DNA of 64,000 nucleotides from HO2-45-11b sp964450915 (GCA_964450915.1 CAYVFG010000003.1:3797-67796), one strand, 5' to 3'. Positions 1 to 7,750 are shown, numbered from the stretch's first letter. Notes: generated from the letters alone by a model not told the origin. A program made the numbers and translations.

Positions 1-1
1 A

Positions 2-1480
2 CTGAACGTTAATGATGTGATTATCATTCGCCCGGGAGGGAAAGTCGCGGCTGATGGTGAGGTGATTGAAGGGCAGTCTGATATTGATGAGTCATTGGCA
101 ACGGGAGAATCCAAGCCAGTTTCCAAACATGTTGGCGATGAGGTTATTGCAGGCACGAGCAATGGGGACGGCTCTCTTCGAGTTCGTGTTACTAAAATTG
201 GTGAGAATACATTTTTGGCAGGTGTGATGCGGTTGGTGCAAGAAGCACAGTCAAGTAAGTCAAAACTTCAATTATTGTCAGACAAGGCAGCATTTTACTT
301 AACCATTGTTGCAGTTGTTTCCGGATTGATTACGTTGTTCGTATGGTTGCCATTACGTGGAGCTGACTTCGCATTTATGCGCTTGGTATCCGTGTTAGTG
401 GTTGCCTGTCCGCATGCGTTAGGGTTGGCCATTCCGCTTGTTGCATCTATATCCACTACGATGGCTGCGCGTAATGGGTTTCTAGTGCGGCAACGATTGG
501 CATTAGAAGCTGCTCGAAATATAGACGTGGTCTTGTTTGATAAGACAGGGACGCTGACAAAAGGAGAATATGGAGTCGTTTCGGTTATTACAACTACGGG
601 TAATACGGAACAAGAAGTAATACGGCTCGCAGCTTCAGTTGATGCGAAATCAGAGCATTCGGTGTCGCGAGCGATTGTAAGTTATGCTCAAAAAATACAA
701 GTTCCGATTGTTGCAATTTCTGACTTTGCGCGTTTGCCAGGAAAGGGTGTAAGCGGAGTTATTGAAGGGAAGGCGATTCAAGTTGGCGGCAAGTCTTTAT
801 GGGAAAAATCGGGCGCAACGTTGCCAGAGGATGTTCAGCAGGGCATTGCGAAAGAAAGTACTGCTGGGCGAACCATTATTTACGTATTGCATGATAAAGC
901 CCTTATCGGCGTTATTTCACTCGGCGATATTATTCGAGAAGAATCTCGGTCAGCAATTGCAATATTACAGCAGCAAGGCGTGCAGGTTGCTATGATAACA
1001 GGCGATGCGGAAGGGGTTGCAAAGTGGGTTGCTCATGAACTGAATATTCAAGAATATTTTGCACAAGTATTGCCAGAGCATAAGGCAGATAAGGTAAAAG
1101 AATTACAGCAAAAGGGAAAGAAGGTTGCCATGGTTGGCGATGGTATTAATGATGCTCCGGCATTAACCCAGGCAGATGTTGGGATTGCTATCGGAGCTGG
1201 AACGAATGTTGCAATTGAATCTGCCGGCATCGTGCTCGTAAAGAATGACCCGCGAGATATCCCGAAAATTATTACTCTCTCAAAATTGACGTATCGTAAA
1301 ATGATTCAGAATTTGTGGTGGGCGGCAGGATACAACATTGTTGCATTACCTCTTGCTGCGGGAGTAGCCGCGCATTGGGGCATTATTCTCAACCCCGCAG
1401 TATCAGCTGTATTTATGTCATTCTCTACAGTAATTGTTGCCATAAATGCAGTGCTGCTTCGTCGCGCATCGCTTAATTGA
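2..1480 (+). CDS. copB: Copper-translocating P1B-type ATPase, C-terminal part (5'-truncated by window edge)
   Basis: Membrane pump that exports copper or silver using ATP. The reading frame is open to the window edge, so the N-terminus lies outside; the GTG at 17 is not a true start. Visible in order: actuator loop TGES, the CPH membrane motif (Cys near nt 407), the phosphorylation motif DKTGT (Asp near nt 539), MITGD, and GDGIND in the hinge. CPH in place of CPC, together with MSFST in the last membrane helix, is the P1B-3 (CopB-like) signature, which favours Cu(II)/Ag(I) over Cu(I). The next gene encodes a DUF305 protein, a family often found with copper resistance genes. The family is certain; the metal is inferred. 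Confidence 0.93.
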   Translation: MNVNDVIIIRPGGKVAADGEVIEGQSDIDESLATGESKPVSKHVGDEVIAGTSNGDGSLRVRVTKIGENTFLAGVMRLVQEAQSSKSKLQLLSDKAAFYLTIVAVVSGLITLFVWLPLRGADFAFMRLVSVLVVACPHALGLAIPLVASISTTMAARNGFLVRQRLALEAARNIDVVLFDKTGTLTKGEYGVVSVITTTGNTEQEVIRLAASVDAKSEHSVSRAIVSYAQKIQVPIVAISDFARLPGKGVSGVIEGKAIQVGGKSLWEKSGATLPEDVQQGIAKESTAGRTIIYVLHDKALIGVISLGDIIREESRSAIAILQQQGVQVAMITGDAEGVAKWVAHELNIQEYFAQVLPEHKADKVKELQQKGKKVAMVGDGINDAPALTQADVGIAIGAGTNVAIESAGIVLVKNDPRDIPKIITLSKLTYRKMIQNLWWAAGYNIVALPLAAGVAAHWGIILNPAVSAVFMSFSTVIVAINAVLLRRASLN

Positions 1481-1535
1481 TAAACGGAGTTGAAACTTCC
1501 TTTTCTTTTTATCCTCACACGATACACTTGGTCGT

Positions 1536-1943
1536 ATGACTAATGAAACAACAACAGCAATTATTATTACTCTTATAGTAGGATTAGGAATCGGATACGC
1601 GGTGCGCGGTGCTCAACCTGCGCCACAAATTCCTGCAACTATGATGAATGGCGGCATGCACCAGATGCCGAATGGATCTATGATGGGAAATAGTAGTGAT
1701 ACAGATATGGACGACATGATGAAGCAAATGTCTGCAGGGCTTGTGGGGAAAACAGGCGACGCATTTGATCAGGAATTCCTTACTGAGATGATTGTTCATC
1801 ATCAAGGAGCTGTAGATATGGCACAGGCTGCTTTAAAAGATGTAAAGCATCAGGAGATTAAAGATTTAGCGAATGGCATTATTACGGCCCAAGAAAAAGA
1901 AATATCGATGATGAAGGGCTGGCAAGCGTCTTGGTATAAGTAG
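1536..1943 (+). CDS. DUF305 domain protein, membrane-anchored, probable copper-binding
   Basis: 135 aa. An N-terminal membrane helix (about residues 7-25) is followed by a Met/His-rich linker and a DUF305 core with EMIVHHQGAVDMA and a C-terminal EISMMKGW. DUF305 is a four-helix ferritin-like fold whose members (for example CopM) bind copper outside the membrane through Met and His. The Met-rich stretch (MMNGGMHQMPNGSMMG) fits that use. It lies 55 bp after the copper ATPase, so the pair probably forms a metal-tolerance unit. No SD is visible before the ATG. Confidence 0.85.
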   Translation: MTNETTTAIIITLIVGLGIGYAVRGAQPAPQIPATMMNGGMHQMPNGSMMGNSSDTDMDDMMKQMSAGLVGKTGDAFDQEFLTEMIVHHQGAVDMAQAALKDVKHQEIKDLANGIITAQEKEISMMKGWQASWYK

Positions 1944-1978
1944 GAAGAGAAAGGTAGTACGGTTTTTTCTTGCTCGTA

Positions 1979-2095
1979 TTACGCTAACGCCAAGTCCTCA
2001 ATTCTCTTTGCAAACATCTTAATATCCGCAAAGAACTTCTCAAAATCCAGCTCTTTTGGTTTAACGATTTTTGAAGGATGTTCACTATTAATCCC
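1979..2095 (-). pseudogene. Possible remnant of a C-terminal coding end
   Basis: A 38-codon open frame on the minus strand ends at a TAA and has no usable ATG or SD before its upstream stop. The residues (for example KPKELDFEKFFADIKMFAKR) have amphipathic helical coding character. It may be the tail of a decayed gene. No function can be assigned and chance is possible. Confidence 0.25.
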
Positions 2096-2197
2096 CTATT
2101 GCAGGAATAAAGGGATTTGCAATAATTAGTCATTTACATAAATCTAGAAACAGGGACGAATCTGCACAATCAAACTGAATAGAAAAGGAGTCGAATC

Positions 2198-3184
2198 ATG
2201 AAGGGCTCAAGTTCTCCTATTATTGCAAGAGGTGATTCAGGGGAGGTTGTTAGGACGTTAGTAACCTGTGGCCAGGTGTATGAGTTTGATCCTCAACGGG
2301 TACGTCCTTTTCCGGACCAAATTCGAAAAAGATTTACTGGGATCAAGCGGCTAGCTCTTAGCATCCGTTTTGTGGGACAAACCAATCCGGGGAAGGTTCG
2401 CTTGGTGCATGACGATCCCCAATACGACGCAGAGCTCATTGATGGTGAGCGTCGCTTAAGAGCGGTTTTGCTCATTCCAGACAGGAGGTTTAAGGCATTT
2501 GTTGAGGATGGTATTGAGGACGTTGCTACTCAATATGAGCATTGCGTAGCTTCCAATTTTGGAAGGCAAGACCATGATCCGCTGGAGATTACCGCATCGA
2601 TCAGTCGTTTTCAGCAAGATGGGAAGAAAAATGCCGAAATCGCTCAGATTTTTGGAAAGTCAGAGGGGTGGGTAAGTCAGTATTTAAGTTTGGCCAAACT
2701 TGCTCCCGAAGTTCAGGCGATGCTGACTCCTCCTGATGAAGACGAAGATGAGCGAGGGGTTTCTGATGTCGACGCGAATGAAAAAAATCAACTTCAAATC
2801 TTCCGCCCCACTCTTCCGTTTTCAGTAGCACTGTTGTTGGTGCGGCTCGCTCACGATGTTCAGGTTGATGTTGCGAAGAAGATTATGAGCGATGGTATGT
2901 CGGCATCCGCTGCTCGACGACTTGTTCTTAATCAGCTTCGCGAATCTCCTGGTGGGGACAAGAGACGTCTTCGGCCAACCGAGCAATGGCAGAGTCTGGA
3001 GCGTCTCGCGAGGCAGACAAAGGATCGTTTCGGGGTTTTTCTCGATCTGGGCAGTAAGGATTTTTTGCAGGTCGTGAAGGCTTCTGGAGCAGGAAATCGT
3101 GGTGCTCTAGAGGAAGGGTTGCGCGCCCTTGTTGCGGATCTTACTGAGCTTGCCGATAGTATAAGTAAGATTAAGGATGATTGA
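2198..3184 (+). CDS. ParB/Spo0J-like nuclease-domain protein, orphan
   Basis: 328 aa. Residues about 25-110 form a ParB N-terminal domain with the GERR(L)RA nucleotide-binding motif (IDGERRLRAV). A helix-turn-helix segment follows (about 130-170: ITASISRFQQDGKKNAEIAQIFGKSEGWVS), then an acidic insert (DEDEDERG) and a helical C-terminus. It is a different gene from the chromosomal parB near 43 kb and has no parA partner here. The start follows a strong SD (AAAAGGAG, 7 nt spacing), unusual for this window, and an intrinsic terminator follows, so it stands alone as a cassette. It may be plasmid- or phage-derived and act as a DNA-binding or CTPase switch; the target is unknown. Confidence 0.75.
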   Translation: MKGSSSPIIARGDSGEVVRTLVTCGQVYEFDPQRVRPFPDQIRKRFTGIKRLALSIRFVGQTNPGKVRLVHDDPQYDAELIDGERRLRAVLLIPDRRFKAFVEDGIEDVATQYEHCVASNFGRQDHDPLEITASISRFQQDGKKNAEIAQIFGKSEGWVSQYLSLAKLAPEVQAMLTPPDEDEDERGVSDVDANEKNQLQIFRPTLPFSVALLLVRLAHDVQVDVAKKIMSDGMSASAARRLVLNQLRESPGGDKRRLRPTEQWQSLERLARQTKDRFGVFLDLGSKDFLQVVKASGAGNRGALEEGLRALVADLTELADSISKIKDD

Positions 3185-3207
3185 GCTCAGAAGAATCTCG
3201 ATCTTGT

Positions 3208-3244
3208 CAGTCACATTGGAATTTTCCTCTGTGGCTGTTTTTTT
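3208..3244 (+). terminator. Intrinsic terminator after the ParB-like gene
   Basis: Stem CAGTCACA / TGTGGCTG (one G-U pair) followed by seven T. Confidence 0.75.
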
Positions 3245-3316
3245 ATTCAAATATTAATTTTATTTACAGCATCTCTGTTCGTACCGTGTTTCAACGGCAC
3301 CGAGTAGTGCCTACCT

Positions 3317-3345
3317 TTGACAAGGTAATAGTATAAACGTACATT
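3317..3345 (+). promoter_or_regulatory. Candidate sigma70 promoter of the PQ-loop gene
   Basis: TTGACA, 17 bp, TACATT, about 50 bp before the ATG at 3397. The -35 is perfect; the -10 matches 4 of 6. Confidence 0.4.
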
Positions 3346-3396
3346 GATCGTAATGTATTCGTCCTTTCCAAATAACTTTTCTAACAAGAAAGATTC

Positions 3397-3678
3397 ATGA
3401 TGGACATAACATTTCTACTCAGCATTCTGGTAAGCGTTTTTTCCCTTGCCTTGGTGTTGATCGGCATTCCTGCTCAAATCAAAAAGAATTACAAAGAAAA
3501 ACGGTCGGGGCAGCCCATTGCAACAATCCTGATTGCTCTTTGCTTTTATGCTTCTTCTATCGGCTTCTTTATTCTTACAAAAGCATGGTTGCCGTTAGTA
3601 TCATTCTGCATCGGTATTATCATGTGGGGGATTACTTTGGTTCAGTATTTCATCTACGAAAAGGGGAAAAAAGTTTAA
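3397..3678 (+). CDS. Small three-helix PQ-loop / SemiSWEET-like membrane protein
   Basis: 93 aa with three predicted membrane helices (about 5-25, 41-61, 67-88). After helix 1 comes IPAQIKKNYKEKRSG, which resembles the P-Q loop of MtN3/SemiSWEET proteins (Pro-x-Gln-[IV]-x-K, then a basic loop). The size fits a SemiSWEET half-transporter, which dimerises to move small sugars. Family placement is by motif and topology only and the substrate is unknown. Two Met codons lie in tandem at 3397 and 3400. A terminator follows at 3713. Confidence 0.6.
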   Translation: MMDITFLLSILVSVFSLALVLIGIPAQIKKNYKEKRSGQPIATILIALCFYASSIGFFILTKAWLPLVSFCIGIIMWGITLVQYFIYEKGKKV

Positions 3679-3712
3679 ATCCGATCTGGAAAAATGCTCC
3701 TGCTCGCGACAT

Positions 3713-3742
3713 GAAGTTGCGAGTTCTTTTTTATCCAAAATC
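3713..3742 (+). terminator. Intrinsic terminator after the PQ-loop gene
   Basis: Stem CTCGCGAC / GTTGCGAG with a 5-base loop, then TTCTTTTTT. Confidence 0.7.
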
Positions 3743-3790
3743 CGTCTCCGTATCTTCATGAAATGCTCATGCGCAGTTGTATTTTCGAAG

Positions 3791-3825
3791 GTATAGTGAA
3801 CCTATACATACCGATTTGGTATACA
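3791..3825 (+). promoter_or_regulatory. Two adjacent dyads in the upstream region of the DUF5666 gene
   Basis: GTATAG-5-CTATAC (3791-3807) abuts ATACC-5-GGTAT (3808-3822). Several -10-like hexamers (TATAGT, TATACA) lie inside them. This probably marks promoter plus operator for the gene at 3851; the exact start of transcription cannot be chosen. Confidence 0.4.
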
Positions 3826-3850
3826 CATTTTATTCTTAATAAATAATTCT

Positions 3851-4627
3851 ATGCATACATACGTAAAAAGTTTAGTCGTTGCATTGGCCTTGGCACTCGC
3901 GTTGCCAACAGGGGCTTTTGCGAGCGCGACCACGGGCACCTTTTCGGGGTTTGTGCCATCTATCGGAACGGATAGTTTTGTATTGCAAACCAAAAACCGT
4001 TATCAGCAGACTATTAATGTCTCGAGCGGCACGGTGATTACCATGCAAGGCAAAACAGAAACATTTTCGGATGTTATGGTTGGGGAGCAAGTGACTGTTA
4101 AGGGGGTGTGGGATAAGACAAACAAAAACGTAGCAGCCGAGACGGTTATTATTAAAGCGGCGAAAACAGGGTGGATTACGGGAACGATTACCGGGATAAA
4201 TGGGACTACGATCAGCGTGCTTTCAAAAGGCGTTACGTATTCAGTTGATGCAAGTAATGCAAAAACCATTCGACGATTCAATGCTCCGATGAAGGTTTCT
4301 GATATGCAGATCGGAGACGTGTTGCAAGTGCGGGGAGTAATTCCTACGAGCACGAGCATTACGGCAACAACGATTCGAGATCTTTCTCTCCAGGCGCGCC
4401 ATGGGCAGTTCGATGGAACTGTGCAATCGGTGAGCGGATCAAGCTTTGTGCTCCAAAGCAATCATCGAGGATCGCAGACTATCAATACGAACAGCTCGAC
4501 AATCTACAAACACAAAGGAGCAATCGTTTCGTTCGCCAGTGTAACGGCTGGATCGAACGTGCGAGTATTCGGGGTGTGGAATAGCACAAATAGCAACGTA
4601 ACTGCAAAGCTTGTCATTATCAAGTAG
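3851..4627 (+). CDS. Secreted protein with three DUF5666-like beta repeats
   Basis: 258 aa. A clear signal peptide (basic MHTYVK, a hydrophobic stretch to about residue 20, then AFA-S) is followed by three repeats of about 75 residues, each with the pattern G-x-[IV]-x-[SG]-[IV]...SF-V-L...T[IV]N...G-x-V-x-V-x-G-V-W. These match the DUF5666 OB-like repeat common in exported proteins of uncultivated bacteria. Repeats 1 and 3 are closest; repeat 2 is divergent. No catalytic residues are seen. Likely role: extracytoplasmic structural or binding protein. It ends at a strong terminator. Confidence 0.75.
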   Translation: MHTYVKSLVVALALALALPTGAFASATTGTFSGFVPSIGTDSFVLQTKNRYQQTINVSSGTVITMQGKTETFSDVMVGEQVTVKGVWDKTNKNVAAETVIIKAAKTGWITGTITGINGTTISVLSKGVTYSVDASNAKTIRRFNAPMKVSDMQIGDVLQVRGVIPTSTSITATTIRDLSLQARHGQFDGTVQSVSGSSFVLQSNHRGSQTINTNSSTIYKHKGAIVSFASVTAGSNVRVFGVWNSTNSNVTAKLVIIK

Positions 4628-4646
4628 TAAGAAATTTAAGAAGGAA

Positions 4647-4677
4647 AACAGCTCGCACATCACGCGAGCTGTTTTTG
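4647..4677 (+). terminator. Intrinsic terminator after the DUF5666 gene
   Basis: Perfect 10-bp stem AACAGCTCGC / GCGAGCTGTT followed by TTTTG. Confidence 0.85.
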
Positions 4678-4697
4678 TATTGCAATAGTAAAGCAAA

Positions 4698-4821
4698 AGA
4701 AAAAGCCGAGAGAAGTAGTGTGGCGCAATGCGTGGGCTATGGTATGTGAAACGATGGTACCACGTCCTTCAGGTAAGAGCTTGTGCTCGAACTTGTGCGC
4801 TTACTACGACCTCTCTCGGCC
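4698..4821 (-). ncRNA. Candidate structured ncRNA of about 124 nt, unknown family
   Basis: The two ends pair as a perfect 9-bp stem (4705-4713 with 4812-4820). Inside are further nested pairings: GTAGT/ACTAC, GCGC/GCGC, a GAGC-ACAA-GCTC hairpin and a CGTGG/CCACG arm. On the minus strand the closing stem is followed by TTTTTCTTTT, and TATAAT lies 8 bp before the predicted 5' end, preceded by a TTGACT. No ORF runs through it. It is not recognised as SRP RNA, tmRNA, RNase P or a known riboswitch. Confidence 0.5.
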
Positions 4822-4878
4822 TAGCTAGTATTATATATTCTTGGATAAAGTCAATACCTACTCATTTTTCATTTATTA

Positions 4879-4907
4879 TTGATAAAATCATATAGATAGT
4901 ATATTAT
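4879..4907 (+). promoter_or_regulatory. Sigma70 promoter of mini-gene 4961
   Basis: TTGATA, 17 bp, TATTAT, followed by about 50 nt of leader before the SD and ATG. Confidence 0.6.
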
Positions 4908-4960
4908 GTTGTTGTGTTTGATTGGTTTTGGTGTGTTGTCCTGGAATTTGGAGATGTTCG

Positions 4961-5089
4961 ATGACGCGGTTCTTTAAGTTAATTCTCAGCTTCTTGGGAT
5001 TATCGAGGGTGGGGGCGCGCGAAGATTGGATTTACGATTTCAGTCGGCCGAGAAATCGAGCCTTCGACAATCTTGGAGTCAAGTACTGA
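4961..5089 (+). CDS. Orphan mini-protein of 42 aa, SD-led
   Basis: Begins MTRFFKLILSFLGLSR: a short hydrophobic, basic N-terminus, then a polar tail rich in Arg and Asp. TTTGGAG stands 7 bases before the ATG. A near-consensus promoter (4879-4907) and a terminator (5124-5165) frame the unit, which supports real expression. Function unknown; it could be a small membrane-active peptide or a leader peptide. No homologue is recognised. Confidence 0.5.
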   Translation: MTRFFKLILSFLGLSRVGAREDWIYDFSRPRNRAFDNLGVKY

Positions 5090-5123
5090 AGACAGTAGCG
5101 CCAGCCTCGCTTGCTGCCAAACC

Positions 5124-5165
5124 AACGGATTGTATTTCTTTTGTGAAATGCAGTCCGTTTTTTCT
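5124..5165 (+). terminator. Intrinsic terminator of the 4961 unit
   Basis: Stem AACGGA...TCCGTT with inner ATTTC/GAAAT pairing, then TTTTTTC. Confidence 0.7.
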
Positions 5166-5167
5166 TG

Positions 5168-5205
5168 AAAAGAAAAAGTCGACCTACTCATGTGAGCGGG
5201 TCGAC
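5168..5205 (-). terminator. Intrinsic terminator of the zinc-ribbon gene (minus strand)
   Basis: Perfect GTCGACC / GGTCGAC stem with the minus-strand U-run TTTTTCTTTTC. It lies back to back with the plus-strand terminator at 5124. Confidence 0.8.
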
Positions 5206-5229
5206 GTATTTGTGTTAGAGAAGCGCGTG

Positions 5230-5940
5230 CTATACAAGCGCCTCTCTGATGCGTTGCAGGAATTGAATTCCCTGAGCCGTATCGTTCGCGTGAACTTCGC
5301 ACGGCATCTTCGTAACGCTTTCTGTGAAAAGATGCTCGAGGTCTCGCTTGGGAGTTATTTGATCCCAGTTGATATTTAGAACTCTTGTTTGCCAGCCGAC
5401 GCGGATGGGGCCCACTTCCGTGTGTGCAATGTACCAAGGCTCGCATTTCATGGCAGTAACGGCAGGGAAGTGCCCGTGAGGAATTGCTTGAAACCATTTT
5501 TGAGAGAACCCGGCTTTGTGAAACATCGCGTCGAAACTGTTGCGGCCTTCTGTCGTGAGTCGGGCTCGGTTGCATGCAAAGTGAGCGAAGCGCACGATCT
5601 TAAAGACTCCGACGTCGCCTTTTTGCACGAGGTAATCAAGGCAAATGCCGTCCTCTTTTCCTCTGCGGCTATACTTTCCTTCGGGAATGAGGAGTTCGTT
5701 CGTTATGTGCCAAAAGGGGTCCATCTCATACAGTCCATCGATCCGACAGCTGAAAATTCCGGCTAAAACTGTGCGAATGCTTTTTCCGACAAAGCGATCG
5801 AGACCGATTTCTTGCGTTGTTTCGTAGGACATCACGTGGTCCAGATCAGGGCGTGACCCCAAAATGTTCCACCCTTGCCCGCATTCGCTGCAGACAAGAT
5901 TTTTCGGCGGAGTTTCAACGCACCATTCGGGTGGGCGCAT
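5230..5940 (-). CDS. Orphan protein with N-terminal CxxC zinc-ribbon-like motif
   Basis: 236 aa from the ATG at 5940, chosen because AAAGGA precedes it by 7 bases; a longer frame upstream lacks any SD. The N-terminus carries CVETPPKNLVCSECGQGW (three Cys, one CxxC), which may bind zinc. The rest is a mixed alpha/beta protein with scattered Cys and His (FAHFACNRAR, HGHFPAV, CEPWYIAH) and no family that I recognise. It is a single-gene unit: a possible promoter at 5995-6024 and a strong terminator at 5168. Function unknown. Confidence 0.65.
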   Translation of the reverse strand: MRPPEWCVETPPKNLVCSECGQGWNILGSRPDLDHVMSYETTQEIGLDRFVGKSIRTVLAGIFSCRIDGLYEMDPFWHITNELLIPEGKYSRRGKEDGICLDYLVQKGDVGVFKIVRFAHFACNRARLTTEGRNSFDAMFHKAGFSQKWFQAIPHGHFPAVTAMKCEPWYIAHTEVGPIRVGWQTRVLNINWDQITPKRDLEHLFTESVTKMPCEVHANDTAQGIQFLQRIREALV

Positions 5941-5994
5941 GGCATCTTCCTTTGTGTTGGAGATATGAATTGAGTTGGTGAGAGAGCTACGGCT

Positions 5995-6024
5995 ATTCTG
6001 TGCTTTACAGCATTCCTTTGTCAA
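5995..6024 (-). promoter_or_regulatory. Possible promoter of the zinc-ribbon gene
   Basis: Minus strand TTGACA, 18 bp, CAGAAT, about 55 bp before the ATG at 5940. The rest of 5941-6195 holds no ORF that I can support, only an isolated AAGGAGG near 6158 with no convincing start codon after it. Confidence 0.4.
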
Positions 6025-6195
6025 TGATTTCCATTTTGAAAAACGGAAAGGCAAAAGCATTCGATTGTCAACGATAGAAGCTATTTGCAAAGCGCTTCCG
6101 TGCCAACCTGGAGATATCTTGGGATATAAGTAGGAGTGGGTACTGCATCAGCAAATAAGGAGGACTGTTTCTTGGAAAAATGAAATACGCCAATA

Positions 6196-6224
6196 TTGAC
6201 AATATCAATCCGATAGTCTATTAT
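6196..6224 (+). promoter_or_regulatory. Sigma70 promoter of the orphan gene at 6261
   Basis: TTGACA, 17 bp, TATTAT: consensus -35 and a 5 of 6 match at -10. Confidence 0.65.
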
Positions 6225-6260
6225 GATTGGCTGTAGGTGTTCGGATTGCACGTTATTCAC

Positions 6261-6692
6261 ATGAAAGGTTCAAGGGCTATGCGAATCGTGACGGAGTCAG
6301 GGGTTTCAACGGAAGCAGGGATGCCGGTGGATGGCGGAATGACGATGAACGTCTTTCCGCTTGTTGAGAGATGGCTTGCTGAGAATGTCGATAGACTGCG
6401 TGCTCTGCAACACGTTGCGGTTCACAAGGGGATGGATCGATACCGATCCATGATCGATTTCCTGTTTTGCGAGACATTTATCGACTTCAAGGAGAGCTGT
6501 TTTCGTTTTTATGATCAGCGAGGGCCGGAGTTGAAAGGATGTTCACAGTTCAGCGAAGGGATTCGAACCCAGTGGGAGCGCCAGCTTCTTGTTGCGCTGG
6601 AATATGCGTATCGCATTTTCCAGTCAAAACGAGATATCACCTGGACGCTTTTCCGGCTCGAGTTTTTACAACTGGAACTCCTCGCCGCCTAA
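6261..6692 (+). CDS. Orphan helical protein, unknown function
   Basis: 143 aa from the ATG at 6261; a second ATG at 6279 preceded by AAGGG is possible. The opening MKGSR resembles the MKGSS of the ParB-like protein at 2198, though this may be chance. The body is mostly helical and rich in aromatics and Arg (for example RLRALQHVAVHKGMDRYRS, FRFYDQRGPELKG). No domain recognised. Its own promoter (6196-6224) and terminator (6723-6752) make it a self-contained cassette. Confidence 0.6.
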   Translation: MKGSRAMRIVTESGVSTEAGMPVDGGMTMNVFPLVERWLAENVDRLRALQHVAVHKGMDRYRSMIDFLFCETFIDFKESCFRFYDQRGPELKGCSQFSEGIRTQWERQLLVALEYAYRIFQSKRDITWTLFRLEFLQLELLAA

Positions 6693-6722
6693 TGAGCCAC
6701 GCACTTTTTGTTGTGTATGTTT

Positions 6723-6752
6723 CGCCCGCGCTTTCGAGCTCGGGCGTTTTTA
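6723..6752 (+). terminator. Intrinsic terminator of the 6261 gene
   Basis: CGCCCG / CGGGCG stem followed by TTTTTATA. Confidence 0.75.
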
Positions 6753-6787
6753 TATACATCTCTTATTTGGGTGTATGATATGTGCAT

Positions 6788-7324
6788 ATGGCTTCTAAGA
6801 AAAATAAAAAAGATCAAATCAGGCAACGTAATCTTTTTATCGCAGGTGGAATAGTTGCAGTGCTGTGCCTCATTGCAGTTGCAAGTATCTTCGGGTATTC
6901 GCTCCGGGGTGCTGTGTATTCGGGGAGCGCAACATTTTCCGCATCTCCAAGTCCGCGCCCGACGCCATCTCCTTCATGCACGCCACTGAGCAGCGCTCAG
7001 GTATCGGATATTGTTAAGCATATCAACAGTATTCAGTTGCAAATTGAGGATATTAACAAGCAAATACAAGCTTCGGAAAGAGATAGGTTTTCTCTTGAAA
7101 ATTCGTTATTGAAATTACAAGGTCAGTTGAAAAAAGCAACTGATAAAAATACGATCAAGTTCTTGAAGAGCCAAATTAATGCTGTTTCTGCAAATATAGT
7201 AGTGGCAGATGAGCATTTGAATTCGTTGCGACAACAAATCGGAAAGCTGTATGAGCAAATAACTCACCTGAATGAAACGCTGAGTCATAATTGCAATAAT
7301 CAAGGGTCTCCGACGCCGTTGTAG
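6788..7324 (+). CDS. Membrane-anchored coiled-coil protein, unknown function
   Basis: 178 aa. A basic cytoplasmic tail (ASKKNKKDQIRQR), one membrane helix (about 18-40), a Pro/Ser-rich linker (SPSPRPTPSPS), then a long coiled coil (about 75-165) with heptad-like Leu/Ile spacing, and a short tail. The start at 6788 is preferred over the in-frame GTG at 6782 because TATGAT (6774-6779) ends 8 bp before it, which suggests a leaderless mRNA. No enzymatic motif. The next two small genes follow directly and may be co-transcribed. Confidence 0.7.
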   Translation: MASKKNKKDQIRQRNLFIAGGIVAVLCLIAVASIFGYSLRGAVYSGSATFSASPSPRPTPSPSCTPLSSAQVSDIVKHINSIQLQIEDINKQIQASERDRFSLENSLLKLQGQLKKATDKNTIKFLKSQINAVSANIVVADEHLNSLRQQIGKLYEQITHLNETLSHNCNNQGSPTPL

Positions 7325-7325
7325 T

Positions 7326-7523
7326 ATGAGCCCCGCAGACTCCCAGAGTACTCCGGACGATATTCGCGCAGCAGGGTGGATGGTGGCCGTTCATAATGAT
7401 TATCGATTAAATGGAGAGCTGCATACGTTTTGGCTATTTACAAAAGATGATCGAGCAGTAAAGGGGGAGGGGAAATCGGATGCTGAGGCGTTGAACGAAA
7501 TACGCAAAGCATTAGCTATATGA
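7326..7523 (+). CDS. Small conserved-looking protein, unknown
   Basis: 65 aa: MSPADSQSTPDDIRAAGW, then a compact segment (WLFTKDDRAVKGEGKSDAEAL) that looks like a small beta hairpin followed by a helix. It starts one base after the stop of the upstream gene and overlaps the next start by 4 bp, so it is probably in the same operon. Not recognised. Confidence 0.6.
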   Translation: MSPADSQSTPDDIRAAGWMVAVHNDYRLNGELHTFWLFTKDDRAVKGEGKSDAEALNEIRKALAI

Positions 7524-7750
7524 ATGATTCGTCTCGCTCAAAAGAATTAGACGCTCTTACGAATCAAGTGCGCAAGCTAAATAAAAATATGAAGTGGCAT
7601 GCTACGTTTGTTCGCGGAATTGCTACTGGTTTTGGTACCGCTATCGGTGCGGGCATAATAGTGACGATTGTTGTAGTAGTGCTCAATAAGCTTACAGACT
7701 TGCCATTGCTAGGCAGCGCATTCGGATTTCTTGCCAGTCATTTGAAATAA
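7520..7750 (+). CDS. DUF5665-like small membrane protein
   Basis: 76 aa: a charged N-terminal helix (SSRSKELDALTNQVRKLNKN), one strongly hydrophobic segment with Gly-rich start (GFGTAIGAGIIVTIVVVVL), and a short tail. This matches the layout of DUF5665 proteins. The start overlaps the stop of the preceding gene (ATGA), which suggests translational coupling. Function unknown. Confidence 0.65.
   Translation: MNDSSRSKELDALTNQVRKLNKNMKWHATFVRGIATGFGTAIGAGIIVTIVVVVLNKLTDLPLLGSAFGFLASHLK

Noticed and set aside
4003..4461. 152-codon minus-strand ORF opposite the DUF5666 gene
   Set aside because: No promoter or SD, and the plus-strand product has signal peptide and repeats.
4740..4790. T-box-like string (TGGTACCACGTCC) on the plus strand
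   Set aside because: Resembles a T-box antiterminator core, but no downstream synthetase gene, stem I or terminator follows on that strand; the minus-strand ncRNA explains the pairing better.
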